64,000 nt of DNA from Rhizopus arrhizus (lineage: Eukaryota; Mucoromycota; Mucoromycetes; Mucorales; Rhizopodaceae). Made by a program: the position numbers and the translations under genes. Below the pieces are notes generated by a model. The model searched no databases and had not been told where the DNA came from. It saw only the letters and a list, made by a program, of their open reading frames with translations. The stretch covers positions 248,001 to 312,000 of the forward strand of contig JAKZZE010000035.1 of NCBI GenBank assembly GCA_024220505.1, written 5' to 3'. Below are positions 1-10,002 of the stretch, piece by piece (position 1 is the first letter of the stretch; every line of letters begins with the position of its first letter).

Positions 1-228
1 ATCATCATCCAAATCAAATAAGAGTACAATAATAATCAAGGTTGGTATCATAATCCTTGGTCTCATTAACTGTTTTGAAAATTGTAAAATAACATTTCCA
101 AGAAATGAAGGAGGCTGAAATGTTGGCGTTGAGGTACTTGCTGTAGCTGATGCAGCGGCTGATATCACTCGAGAGCTCAGATATTGATACGGAAATAGTG
201 AAAGTCCAATATGATTAAGTGAAGACAT
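1..228 (-). CDS. Partial N-terminus of unidentified membrane protein
   Basis: An open frame of 76 codons starts at the ATG complementary to 226-228 and runs off the left edge of the window without a stop. The start is Ser/Ala/Thr-rich, and around residues 58-72 there is a hydrophobic stretch (PTLIIIVLLFD) preceded by basic residues, which could be a single membrane anchor in a type II protein, or the start of a multi-pass protein. The acidic DLDDD after it ends the visible part. I do not recognise the family. An intron could lie in the visible part, so even the frame is not certain. Confidence 0.45.
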   Translation of the reverse strand, partial: MSSLNHIGLSLFPYQYLSSRVISAAASATASTSTPTFQPPSFLGNVILQFSKQLMRPRIMIPTLIIIVLLFDLDDD

Positions 229-1093
229 GGTTGAAACACTTTTCAAATAAAAAAAAAAAGTTGTGACTTTTGGAAAGAAGATCGAATTGAGCATAAAAGA
301 ATTGTGTGGTACAAATTTAAGTGTTCTTGTTTTTTATTTCATTTACAGCCATACACATCCATCAAACTGTCGTCTTCTATGGCTATGATTTCCTTTAGAC
401 TTGCTTCAAATGCTCACTAGATATGCTCTGTGAATCTCAAATCAGAGAGCTTGAGAGGACCAGTAACTGAAAAGCTTGTAGCTAAAAAAAGTATAAGCTT
501 TCTGTATAGGGCGTTGCCAACGTTTCTCATCTCATTTTTTCACAATATGTGTTCAACCCTTGGCCATTTCACCAGCTTTGTTTCATCGACAACACTAATC
601 TCTGGGCTTTCTCATACGATAATCTCTTGGCTATTTGCCACGCCCATTGGAGATTTACTATAGACATGAACTTTTAAAAAAAAATCGGTTGTCCGTATTC
701 CGTCGCATCGGCTATCCTTCTAGAGGTAGACTCAACCTTGTCTAGCGTGTTCAACCGGCTACAATCTGCTTCTTGCTTCATATCGTTCTCAGACATTTGG
801 CTCTTTTATAAAATAATTTACAAAAAATCCCCCTTTTTTTTTGCAAACCTGCTTTTGATTCAGATTTCGCATCACCTTAATGATATTCCCAAATAAAAGA
901 CAATAAATCAAAAAGCAATTTTACCTATTCTCTTCTTCCTCAGTATTTCTCCTCAAGTGGGTACAATCAAAACGCTACAAATCCAAAAGAGACCATGTAT
1001 TTTTTTTTTACAAGTTGATTAGGGTGGAAAAAGACGTGTTATTTAGCGTGCGCTATCCAAAGAAGACACATTTTATTATTTTCTATTGTTCTT
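229..1093. other. Intergenic stretch with decayed open-frame fragments
   Basis: No intact gene is visible. On the minus strand a 34-codon frame starts at 796 (MSENDMKQEADCSR) and stops near 675. Further short minus-strand frames between about 660 and 370 read like remains of a protein (for example RNVGNALYRKLILF) broken by several stops. This may be a relic pseudogene, but no family could be assigned. Confidence 0.25.
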
Positions 1094-1882
1094 TTATAAT
1101 TCAGCATGCTTAACAGCTTCTTCTGAAGAATCATCGGATAAAAGACCACAGTCAGCGATAACAACGTCAACGTTGGGTTTGCTTCGATAGCTACAAGAAA
1201 TAAAAGGTTGGGATGAAAAGACGATATGAAAAAGTTCTTGCTCTTACTTTGTAGGTGTCTTTTCAATCTTTGTAACGACATCCATGCCTTCAAGCACCTT
1301 ACCAAACACGACATGCTTACCATCTAACCAAGAAGTGACAACGGTCGTAATAAAAAATTGAGAGCCATTAGAGTCAGGTCCGGCATTTGCCATGGAAAGA
1401 AGACCCTACGGAAAGAGATGAATAGGTATGATGAAGGGGGGGGGATCATTTAACTTACAGGAACAGTGTGTCTAAGCTTGAAGTTTTCATCAGGGAAACG
1501 GCTACCGTAAATGGACTTTCCACCTGTACCATCGTGATTAGTAAAGTCACCTCCTTGAATCATGAATTGATCAATCACACGATGGAAAGTAGAACCTTTA
1601 TAACCATAACCGTTTTGACCGGTAGCCAGCTGCTTAAAGTTTTCAGCTGTCTTAGGGACAGTCTTTCCGTATAAACCAAAAACAATACGACCCAAGGATT
1701 CTTCTCCTTGTTTGATGTCAAAGTAAACTATTCTCATCTAATAAGCAAATGTATTTATTCATATAAAATAACTTACTCTTGTCAGTAATGACAGGACCCT
1801 TGGTCTCGGCAGAGACAAAGCGGAAGGTACAGAGAGCAACAAGTAAAGTGATGAAAAGAGTTGCAATATTAAAACGTGACAT
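1094..1882 (-). CDS. Secretory-pathway cyclophilin (peptidyl-prolyl cis-trans isomerase B-like)
   Basis: Four exons by my reading: 1777-1882, 1459-1727, 1248-1405 and 1094-1190, giving about 209 residues. The product would catalyse cis-trans isomerisation of prolyl bonds during protein folding in the secretory pathway. Residues 1-26 form a signal peptide with a hydrophobic core and a likely cut after VSA. The cyclophilin domain follows with the standard motifs [23 protein letters not shown] and KHVVFGKV, so the catalytic Arg and the Phe/Gln of the active site are present. The first acceptor is the second AG (after GAATAG): only that one keeps the frame and gives DKIYFDI. The C-terminus is KHAEL, which resembles an ER-retention HDEL with Ala for Asp. 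Overall length matches cyclophilin B. High confidence in family, moderate for the exact localisation. Confidence 0.93.
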
Positions 1883-3825
1883 TGCAAGAAGCTAAGGTTG
1901 AAAAAAAAAAGAATTAATTACAGTTGTGTTACTTTTTTTTTATAAAGATGCTTTAATCTGAGACTTAATTTTGGTAATTCAATCCAACAGGAATCGTCTT
2001 TGAACTTTCTCTGTCCTCCAAAAGAAGTCGTTCAGTCATGGTTAATAATCTTGAAAGACTTTGTTCATTCTATCTGTAATAGAGCTTCTTGTTAATTGAG
2101 CCCATCGCTGCAGCCAGGAAATAATGGAATGTGGAATGTATTTGCGATGTTCCCCTTTTTATGTATTTACTGAAAAATCTTTTCAGACAAATGAATAATG
2201 GACATCTTTTAGGACACTCTATCTCTTTACTCAACTGTTAAAGTTGTTTCTTCATAAATACTGTCAGTGTTTAGAGCACCAGATGTTATGAGCATCTGGA
2301 AGATGTTGCGTATTATAGGCTTTGCTATGAGATGATATAGTGAATATCAAGATAACCCTTCCACATAACAAATCGCTTTAATGTAACCCTATTTCGCTCT
2401 TCTTTCTCATTTCAAATGTTTGTCTGTGTTATGTAAATGTATGCAGTATAATCCTTTCTTGAAGCATTTTATGGGCAGTCTAATGCCTTTATTATTGATT
2501 ATCATCTCTTCTAATATTCGCATCTTTGATAAAAAAAACTTGTAATAGAACAATCGCTCTATCATCTTTCTTTAGTTGCCTCATGGTCATACGCAACAGT
2601 CGATATTAACCTGCACATCTAGGATATTCATTCACATCGAGTTTATATTTTTGTAATAATTACATTATTCATGATAGATTTGCTTCAAATAAAGTCTTGA
2701 TTTTTTTTTTGCATTAATAAAACTTGGAAAACTGTCCCCAATCCAATTTAGTTTGTAGACATATCCATGTACTACTTTTAAGCAGATCCCTAAGCATTCA
2801 ATTTCCGCATTTTTACCTCTTACGTCTATATTGCATATAAAAAATCAAACATGTCTAACCGTTCCTCTTTTCAACAATGTATATTTAATGTTCTAAAGGT
2901 TAGGAAAAGTAAGATTTGAAAGGAATGATGATCATGGCAACTGGTATCATAGTCTTGTACAGAACAAGGCTATGACCATACAAGAGTGTATCCTATGCGC
3001 TTCAGACATCGTTTTGATATTGATTCCACTTTTACCAAGACAGTATTTTTCGCTCTTTTCTTTATCGCAGGATCAATTCCAAACAGTGAAAACAGGATGA
3101 TCCTTTTAGTTTGCTGCTTTGAGATACTCTCAGAACAAGGAAAAATGACAAATACCGTCTATTTCATTTATCATTGGAGCCTCCCTTCCCCCATGAAGTG
3201 CTTTATCCTTCTAGGATCGAAACTCTAAAGAATATATAGGATTCGACTCGACTACTCAAACGATGTAGACTGATGAACCAGTGTTCTTTTTGAACAAAAG
3301 GCAAGGGGTGCCCAAAGAAAACTGGCTCGGTACCCGGATTTCTGCGTAACAGGTTGGCTTTCATCAGATTTATTCTGAAAAAAAAAAGAGCGTCAAGACA
3401 TGTCGAGTGGCCTTCTTTGGCGAATGAGTCGAATTTAAGCATCGGATGTTCAGAGCCGAGGGATGACCGAGGTCCAGCGATGTGAATCTTGGAGTCACAC
3501 AGATATAAGGTTTGTTACAAGAGATTCTGTGCTCCAACTTGGAAAAAAAAAAAGGATGGCTTGATTAAATTGAGCACAGGATTCTAAAAAGGAAGTGTTT
3601 GTCTTTTTTATATATTTGATATCCAAGAAAAGGGAAAAGCATGTTGATCTCTATTTGCTTTTGTCATTGATTCATAAAGTAAAGCGAAAAGAAAGGGTAG
3701 TATTCTCTTTTAAAAAGAGATGGTTTCAATTGGATATTGAAAATACTAAATCCATCCTATTTCTTAATCTAGAAATTTGATTTCATACCAATAAATACAC
3801 TTGGTTATGCTTTATGCAATATTTT

Positions 3826-3857
<32 letters not shown>

Positions 3858-3873
3858 CAAATTCAAGTTAAAA
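1883..3873. other. Gene-poor intergenic region
   Basis: About 2 kb of AT-rich sequence between the cyclophilin and the next plus-strand genes. Short open frames exist on both strands (for example 2986-3228 and 3203-3442) but none has a recognisable domain or clear exon structure. Poly-T runs occur at 2701-2710 and 3831-3857. No RNA gene was seen. Confidence 0.4.
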
Positions 3874-4089
3874 ATGAACTTGGAACCCTTCTTACAAAAA
3901 GCGATTTTCCAACAAGTTAAAAAACCATTCAAAGCAAACAAACCTAAAATAGCTTGCATTAAAACGATTCAAATGGAAGAACATAATCATCCTCCTGTCG
4001 ATACGGTTTTTAATGCTTTACTTCATAAATCAGCCAATACACATAAGCATTTTGAAAAATATTTGGACCATTCTCATGATTTTGCTTGA
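3874..4089 (+). CDS. Small hypothetical protein
   Basis: A 71-codon frame beginning at ATG 3874, directly after a long poly-T tract, and ending in TGA at 4087-4089. The product is basic in its first half and His-rich in the second (EEHNHPP and DHSHD). No family is recognised. The ATG at 3874 is chosen rather than the earlier one at 3814, because the frame from 3814 is translated poly-T. It lies about 190 bp upstream of the polymerase delta subunit gene on the same strand. The protein-like composition supports a gene, but it is unproven. Confidence 0.4.
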   Translation: MNLEPFLQKAIFQQVKKPFKANKPKIACIKTIQMEEHNHPPVDTVFNALLHKSANTHKHFEKYLDHSHDFA

Positions 4090-4281
4090 GCATGATCGAG
4101 TAGAAAAATGATTTTGTTGCAAGTGTTTATGTGTGTGTGTGTATATCAAATGTTAATAAATAACCCCTCTTTCTCTTTTGTATATAAAATGTTGCTTTTC
4201 AGAGACATTATTTATCAAAAAAAAAAAAAGTTTTTAAAGCTCTTTTTTTTATTTATTTTTTTTTTTCTTTTAAACAATTTC

Positions 4282-4755
4282 ATGACAGACATGTTGCCTT
4301 TTACTATATTGAAACCAAAAAGAAAGCGTAAAGAAAAGTTGGATGATTTTACTTTACAAATAGGAAGAAATAACTCGGTTGATAGTAAGCTTTTCCATCT
4401 TTTTTTTTTTTTTTTTTTTTTTTTCATGTTGTAGGATTAAAAAAAAAGAGAAATCTAATACAAACTTGTGTGTGCATGTGTAGTCCACTGGGCGAGTTTA
4501 AATGAAACAGATAGACTGTTGAGAACCTTTGACTTGGACTATAAATTTGGTCCATGTGTCGGCATAAAAAGAATAGAACGCTGGGGTAAGTATGACATCA
4601 ATACGAGCAGTGTAAAAAAAAAAAATGACGTTTTTCCTTTCCTAGAACGAGCCTATGCATTAGGATTGAATCCATCCAAAGAGATCAGGACGATTTTGTT
4701 GAGATACAAAACAGAGTATCAAGAATCATTATTTGATGAATTCAAAATGATTTAA
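4282..4755 (+). CDS. DNA polymerase delta small subunit 4 (POLD4/Cdm1-like)
   Basis: Three exons: 4282-4384, 4484-4585 and 4646-4755, giving 104 residues. In known organisms this subunit stabilises the replicative polymerase delta holoenzyme and helps it bind PCNA in the nucleus. The assignment rests on the conserved C-terminal core: LLRTFDLDYKFGPCVGI followed by RIERW and ERAYALGLNP, which matches the POLD4 pattern (LRxFDLxxxYGPCxGIxRxxRWxRAxxxGLxPP). The N-terminus is basic (KPKRKRKEK), as usual in the family. Intron 1 contains a poly-T tract; intron 2 joins TGG-G to AA so that WERA reads through. Length fits the family (about 100-160). Confidence 0.88.
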
Positions 4756-4834
4756 TCATGAAGTCAGCTTTTTTTCTCTTGAAACATATAAATAAACTAT
4801 CCACTTTTTATTATTATTATTCAAATAAAACAAA

Positions 4835-5110
4835 ATGGCTGATAAAAAGAATGTACCCAAGATTTCTCATGCTGAAGCTGCTTTAGGAGCAGGACGTGCA
4901 TACGAAAAACAAAAGGGCCACAACCAAATGTACGATGATTACAAAGACCAACAAATCGCTAACGAAAGAAAACATGGCGTAACTAATGCTGAATCAAGAG
5001 GACATCGTATCGATCGTGAGCTAGAAGCTGCAGACCAAGAGATTATTGACAGAAAGAACGAAGCTCGTGAACAGAGAGAACAACACAGACAAGCTCAAAG
5101 AGAACTCTAA
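4835..5110 (+). CDS. Small hydrophilic hypothetical protein
   Basis: A single-exon frame of 91 residues from ATG 4835, with a purine-rich leader (ATTCAAATAAAACAAA) upstream. The product is strongly charged and predicted helical: it starts MADKKNVPKISHAEAA and ends in a Glu/Arg/Gln-rich helix (NEAREQREQHRQAQREL), probably coiled coil. No membrane segment or signal peptide. The codon use and clean start-stop look genuine, but I cannot name the family or function. Confidence 0.65.
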   Translation: MADKKNVPKISHAEAALGAGRAYEKQKGHNQMYDDYKDQQIANERKHGVTNAESRGHRIDRELEAADQEIIDRKNEAREQREQHRQAQREL

Positions 5111-5182
5111 TTTTTGAAACACAAATTAATAAACCAACTTTTTTTTTTCTGTTTATACTCTTTTAGCGTGTTACAAATTGAG

Positions 5183-5523
5183 ATGAAACAAGAATGGGTG
5201 TTGGAGAGCAAGGTCAGTGCATTTGTTACACGATAATAAACAAATATCAGGTGAATTTCATACTTTTTTCGTAAAAAAAAAAATGGAGGGGAAACACAAA
5301 CAATTCACAAAGTTTTATAAACCAGACATCTTTCTTTTTCTCTTTCTCTTCTTATGCATTTCAACTCTTCATGATTCAAAAGAAATACTCTTATCGTCCT
5401 TGTCCCATGTGCTCTGAACGTTTGCTGGTACGAATTCACGGGGCACTTGTCTATAAATGGATCAATTTACATTTTGCTACAAAGCATCATGAATGGATGC
5501 ATGTCGTCGTCAATCTTCATTGA
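5183..5523 (+). CDS. 56-residue Cys/His mini-protein (two exons)
   Basis: Read as two phase-0 exons, 5183-5212 and 5383-5523, joined by an intron starting GTCAGT and ending AAAAG. Exon 1 encodes MKQEWVLESK; exon 2 encodes YRPCPMCSERLL followed by HGALVYKWINLHFATKHHE and stops at TGA 5521-5523. The CPMC pair with downstream His residues (LHFATKHHEW) suggests a single small zinc-binding fold. Exon 1 is too short to detect by frame length and is inferred from phase and from the in-frame TAA it would otherwise hit. Function unknown; it could also be a fragment of a decayed longer gene. Confidence 0.45.
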
Positions 5524-5581
5524 CTGTAAATACCATCTTATACCCCCCAAAAACACACATATTAGCATTCAATAAAATTCT

Positions 5582-7197
5582 TTATTTCTCTTCTTCTGTC
5601 TTTTCTGTCTCTGCATAGTGTCTCGCCAACCTTTCTTTTTCTTCTTCTGCAGTCAAGGGAGGTGGGACCCGGAACCCACCTGCGTCCACCCGATTGTATC
5701 TCTGCTGAAACTCTTCATAGGGTCTGTGTTCGTGGGATGGGTGTGTTGCCTGCTGCTGGTAAAGTCGGTGGTAGTCTACATCGAGCTCGCCGTAGGAGGC
5801 TTGGTGAGGTGATTCGGCAAAGGAGGAGGAGGCTTGGAGGTGGGCCGGACGTGGTGAGCTGTGGGTTTGATAGGGCGTAGGAGGATAAGGAGAGGATGGA
5901 GTGGGATGATACGATGGGTGAGGTGCAGAGTGGGTTGGGTAGGGCGACGGTTGGTAGGGACGAGCTTCAGACGGTGGGTAGGGACGGGCTTGAGACGGTA
6001 GGTGGTGAGGAGGAAGAGGGGGTGTGGCGTGTGCTTGATAGGGGGAATAAAAGGAAGGAGCATGATCCGCATTGAGTGGAGAAGACGCGGGTGGTTCATA
6101 AGCGGGTGGAGGCGCATCGTAGAGATCCATGCGCGACAGATCAATCTCGCTTTCTTCTTTTGTCTTTAGGTCACCCGTCACTTGCTGAACCTCGTGTGGA
6201 CTGTAACCAGCAGGGTTGCGCGGGGGCAGTTGGGGAGCCAAAGCACTGGAGGATTCAGCCGACCCAACCGGTTTCTCAACCGGTGCCGAGGGCTCCAACG
6301 AAGGCGTATGGGGCGCCTCGGGTGTCTTTCCCTTGAACGCATGACGATCCGCATACGTCGGTCGCTCGTCCTCAGCAGCCGGTTTCCAGTAATCCAAGGC
6401 ATTCAGTGCATCAGCCACAATGATCGCTGCCTGAGGCCCCTTTTCATACTCTTGCGCGTCCACCTCGATCAAATCCACAAGATATTTCCCAAAGCCTGCG
6501 AGCAGAGCTGTCTTTTCCGCATAGGCATTCATCGCATTCAGCCGAAGATAAAAGGCTTCCTTGAGTGCAAATCGTTTAAAGTTTGCCAGATCCAGCTCGC
6601 TCTCGTGCGTGTCTTGCTCGAGTGACTTGAGTTCTTTTTGAAATTCGGCAAGTTTGGGTGATCGTGTGTTGGTCTTGGCAAGATTGGTGATGCGCGACTG
6701 AAGAGACCGTTTCTTTTCTCGAACGTCCGACAGGCGATCTTCTCTTTCCCGAATCGATTTGATCGCTTGACGGTAGTGTTGATACTTGCCTGAGATCAAA
6801 ATCAGTTTCTATCACACGCTGTTCACTCACTTTTCTTACGTGCAAATTCCTGTTCAATTTCCACTTGTTTATCAAACAACCGAACCAATTTATCTCCCAC
6901 AATATCCTTTTGTTTCATGATCAGTTCATAAACACCTCTTTTTCCTTTTCCGCTTACCTCCAAGTCTTGCATATTTATTCCTGGTGTAGGCTCAGTCACC
7001 CACTGTTTAAGCGCTTTATTTGTTTCTAAACGTTGATAAGCCAAGGTTCTCATGGAGGCCAGGTCATTTCGTTCTTCAAATATCCAGAGTGATAAACTCT
7101 TTGTATCTTGCTTTTGCATTGGGTTATTTCTTGCTAATTGAGACTGAACATCAGACTTGAGTTTACCAATGGAATATTGTAAATCTTTAAAATTCAT
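5582..7197 (-). CDS. Eisosome core component, Pil1/Lsp1-like BAR protein
   Basis: Two exons, 6831-7197 and 5582-6789, encode about 524 residues. Pil1/Lsp1 proteins assemble a membrane-bending lattice under fungal plasma-membrane furrows (eisosomes). The first ~270 residues read as the Pil1 BAR domain: MNFKDLQYSIGKLKSDVQ at the start, ERNDLASMRTLAYQR, GEKGKRG-like turn (SGKGKRGVYEL), then RLSDVREKKRSLQSRI, LKEAFYLRLNAMNAYAEK and GKYLVDLIEV. Residues ~300-500 are a low-complexity Pro/Ser/Tyr-rich tail (YQPSPYPTHSAPHP), longer than in yeast Pil1 (about 340 aa). The start is ATG 7197; the in-frame upstream codons are not conserved-looking. The family call is strong; the tail is unusual. Confidence 0.9.
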
Positions 7198-7278
7198 TAT
7201 TGAAACAATAAAAGAAGAGTAAAATAAATGGATGCACAAGAAAAACTTGTGTGTTTTTATTTTTAGAAAAAGAAGTCA

Positions 7279-7886
7279 TTATTGACGTGGTACATAAAGT
7301 CGAGCAGGTAACTCAGTATAGATGACACCTTTGTCAGTATCAGGACGAGGAGGACCAGCAGCCCTGTATTTCTGGTAAGGACTTTGTACGATCATGAATG
7401 GAACGGATTCATAAACACAGTGAACTTTTGTGCCCACGTAATTGACCATGATACGATAATGATAATAGCCAGTGACGTCCTGAACACCCAGTGGGAAACT
7501 AGCAGATCCTTGGTTACCATTCGAATAGAGTTCTAAAAGATGGGGGACATGAGAACTTGTTCATTTCAATACGGACACTTACCAATGTTTTCACCAATGA
7601 CATATTGATTGTGCTGAGTAGAGTTCAGGATACGAATACGAGTGATGATATCAGGCTTGTAAGAGAGATTCTCATCAATGGTCCAGTGCAACTGTTGAAG
7701 TGAATTGGCTTCAAAGACAAGGCCGGGTGCAGTAGGATAGTCAATTTGAAATCCTTTACAATAGTCAGGATTGACGCGAGGTGGATTATAACCATAGAGT
7801 AATAAGGCTTCACCTGTTTCGGCTCTTGATTCTAAAGTAGCAGCAGAAACTGTATATAAAAAGAAAAGGATGGCTAAAACGTGCAT
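7279..7886 (-). CDS. Small secreted protein, possibly Kre9/Knh1-type fold
   Basis: Two exons, 7583-7886 and 7279-7532, give 185 residues. The first ~17 residues are a signal peptide ([14 protein letters not shown]). The mature part reads as a single beta-rich domain: [32 protein letters not shown], then [18 protein letters not shown] and [11 protein letters not shown]. The layout (Pro-rich strand, x-L-x-W-x strand, G-Y-Y-x-Y-R-I and a final ESxPF strand) resembles the Ig-like N-terminal domain seen in fungal Kre9/Knh1 cell-wall proteins. It lacks an obvious GPI signal. The fold assignment is an inference; secretion is well supported. Confidence 0.65.
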
Positions 7887-7978
7887 TTTTGGATGAATGG
7901 TTAAACAAGACGGAAAATAAAAAGAATGAGCTATTCTTCTTTTATATTTATTCTTCATTTCAATCAAAACTAGTATGC

Positions 7979-8007
7979 GAGGGGGGGGGGGGGAGGGGGG
8001 AGGGGGA
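7979..8007 (+). repeat. G-homopolymer tract
   Basis: Runs of 13, 6 and 5 G separated by single A residues in the 5' region between the secreted protein and COG3. This arrangement can form a G-quadruplex and is also prone to sequencing slippage. Confidence 0.6.
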
Positions 8008-8136
8008 ATATCTATTCTCTATTCCAAGTCTAAAATTAACATGGATTCAAAAGAGAGTTCATATTAAAATGCAGCCGACAGACCAAAAAAAAAAAAAAAA
8101 CAAATTTAATTTTTTTTTTCCTTCTTTTTTGCAGCC

Positions 8137-9685
8137 ATGCTATCTTTAGAAAGTTGGGAAGAAAAACACAGCTGTCAGACGTTCAAAAACAAACGGTTCA
8201 TGACCTTCAAGAGGCCTGTATAGACTTACCACTTCCTTCTTCTTGGGTAACACACAGTCTATTGTATGATGTTTGTAACTCATCCTGTAAAGTATGTCAA
8301 CAAATGGACCCATTCACCCATTCACACACCCCCACTGAAACGGAACCTGTCCACCGCTGACCTTTTATCTACCCCACAGCCCACAAAAGGCACGATCGAG
8401 ACCTTGCAGTCATTTCACGACTGGTTTGCTGTACTTGAACAAGAGATGGATCAAGGCGACGTCTATCGCGATCATCTTCAAAAGGTCGTTCGCTACCGAG
8501 ATGCCTGTGATCAATTTCTGGACTGTCTTGACGAAACAAAAGAGGTCCTGAAGAAGGTAGAAGAAGATTATGGATGGGTGCTAGAGAAGACGAGGATGGT
8601 CCAGGCAGAGCCCATCTTGAAACGTCAACTGCAGTTGACACGGCTCGCAGATGGATTGGCAGATCGACTGAGCTATTTTAATCCACTAGAAAATGTGGCC
8701 AGGTTGTTGAACTCCTCCAAGGAGAATGTATGTTTAGATCCAGAGTTTATACCCGTACTAAACCAATTGGATCAATGCATTGCCTATATGAATGAGCATG
8801 TAAGATAGACAGGTGATGTGTGATGTTTATTTATTTTTATCTACAGGCTCACTACAGAGATGCAGAGCTTTATTTAATACGCTTTAGACAATACATGACA
8901 AGAGGAATGACACTGATCAAGATGTATGCTGTCTCGACTCTAAAGAACTTGGGTCAAGATATCTACAAACAACTCAAAGTGAGATGAATAGTGTCTTAAA
9001 AAAATAGAGAGAGAGAGCTCAACTGTCTGATAGGATCCTTCAGTAAGTATCGGTAAACAAACAACGCTCTGTTTTGTGAAATTCAAATCGATGGCGCCCA
9101 CAATGAAATCACTGATTCATCAAATTGAGAAACGATACAAAGAACATGAAGAATACCAATCACTTTATGATGATATTCTCTATACTTATTTTCAGACCAG
9201 ACATTATTTACTTGTGCCCATCATCACGCGTAAATTACAATCGGACACGACTGCTTTGGTATCCATGGCTAAAAGTGAATGTGCTTATATGATGAATATG
9301 TGCACGGATGAGTTCAATTTATATCATCATTTCTTTCAATCCAGTGAAGAAGATCGTTTATAGTAAGTCAGTGGCACATGGTTCATAGGGGCTGATGATC
9401 GTTTGCATAGTCAATATTTAGAATTGTTAACACAACAATTTTATAATCATCTCTGGTCTAAAATCAATCGTGAACAGGACAAGAAGATATTATCTGAGCT
9501 CTGTAGTCTGTTCTCAATGTATGTCACTCAAGATGAACAGTGCAATCATTGTAAGTTTTTATCTTTCCTTTTTCAGTAGCTAATTTGTCGTAGTTGAAGA
9601 AGAAAAGAAGAGACTGAAATTCGGAAAATTAATACAAAATATATTGAAAGATACCCAAGGAAAATTATTAAATCATCCAAATTGA
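8137..9685 (+). CDS. Conserved oligomeric Golgi complex subunit 3 (COG3/Sec34-like), short and frame-shifted
   Basis: COG3 is part of lobe A of the Golgi tethering complex for retrograde vesicles. Exons read: 8137-8291, 8380-8799, 8847-8978, 9034-9362, 9411-9550 and 9594-9685. The match rests on YFNPLENVARLLNS, FIPVLNQLDQCIAYM, LYLIRFRQYMTRGMTLIK, DPSVSI followed by FVKFKSMAPTMKSLI, and LLVPIITRKLQ, all in COG3 order. Exon 1 is one nucleotide short: LSLESWEEK before and LSDVQKQT after the A5 run at 8162-8166 are in different frames, as if one A were missing. The C-terminus ends near LNHPN after about 420 residues, whereas family members are usually 700-830, so the C-terminal half is absent and no continuation is visible downstream. 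Confidence 0.82.
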
Positions 9686-10002
9686 TAATTCTTGAATTAT
9701 TACTGTTCATTTTGGAGAATAAAATCAAACCGGCAAACTTTTTAACATTACCCGTTACTATTAAAATAAATCTTTTTTCTCTTCCCCCCCCCCTTAATAC
9801 TCACCCTTTAATAAAAGTGACAAACGTACATTTTAAATATCATATTTTATAAAGGAGAAGAGTAGTAATAAATAAATAAAAAAAGAGAGATTGAGCCGAC
9901 ATCTATTCCGTTTTCCTTGTATAAAAAATAATACTTTTATTATTCGTCACTTCATCCCTTATCCTTTTCTCTTTCTCTCTTTTTTTTTTTTTTTTCTCTT
10001 TG

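Noticed and set aside
1450..1737. Cyclophilin as a single-exon start at MRIVYFD (1737)
   Set aside because: That ATG lies in intron 1; splicing to the upstream signal-peptide exon at the GAATAG acceptor gives a complete, in-frame cyclophilin B-like start.
2986..3442. Overlapping opposite-strand frames of about 80 codons
   Set aside because: No domain, no introns typical of neighbours, and no conserved-looking motif; treated as intergenic.
5618..6625. Several plus-strand frames opposite the Pil1-like gene
   Set aside because: Antisense shadows of the Pro/Ser-rich tail; no independent start context or domain.
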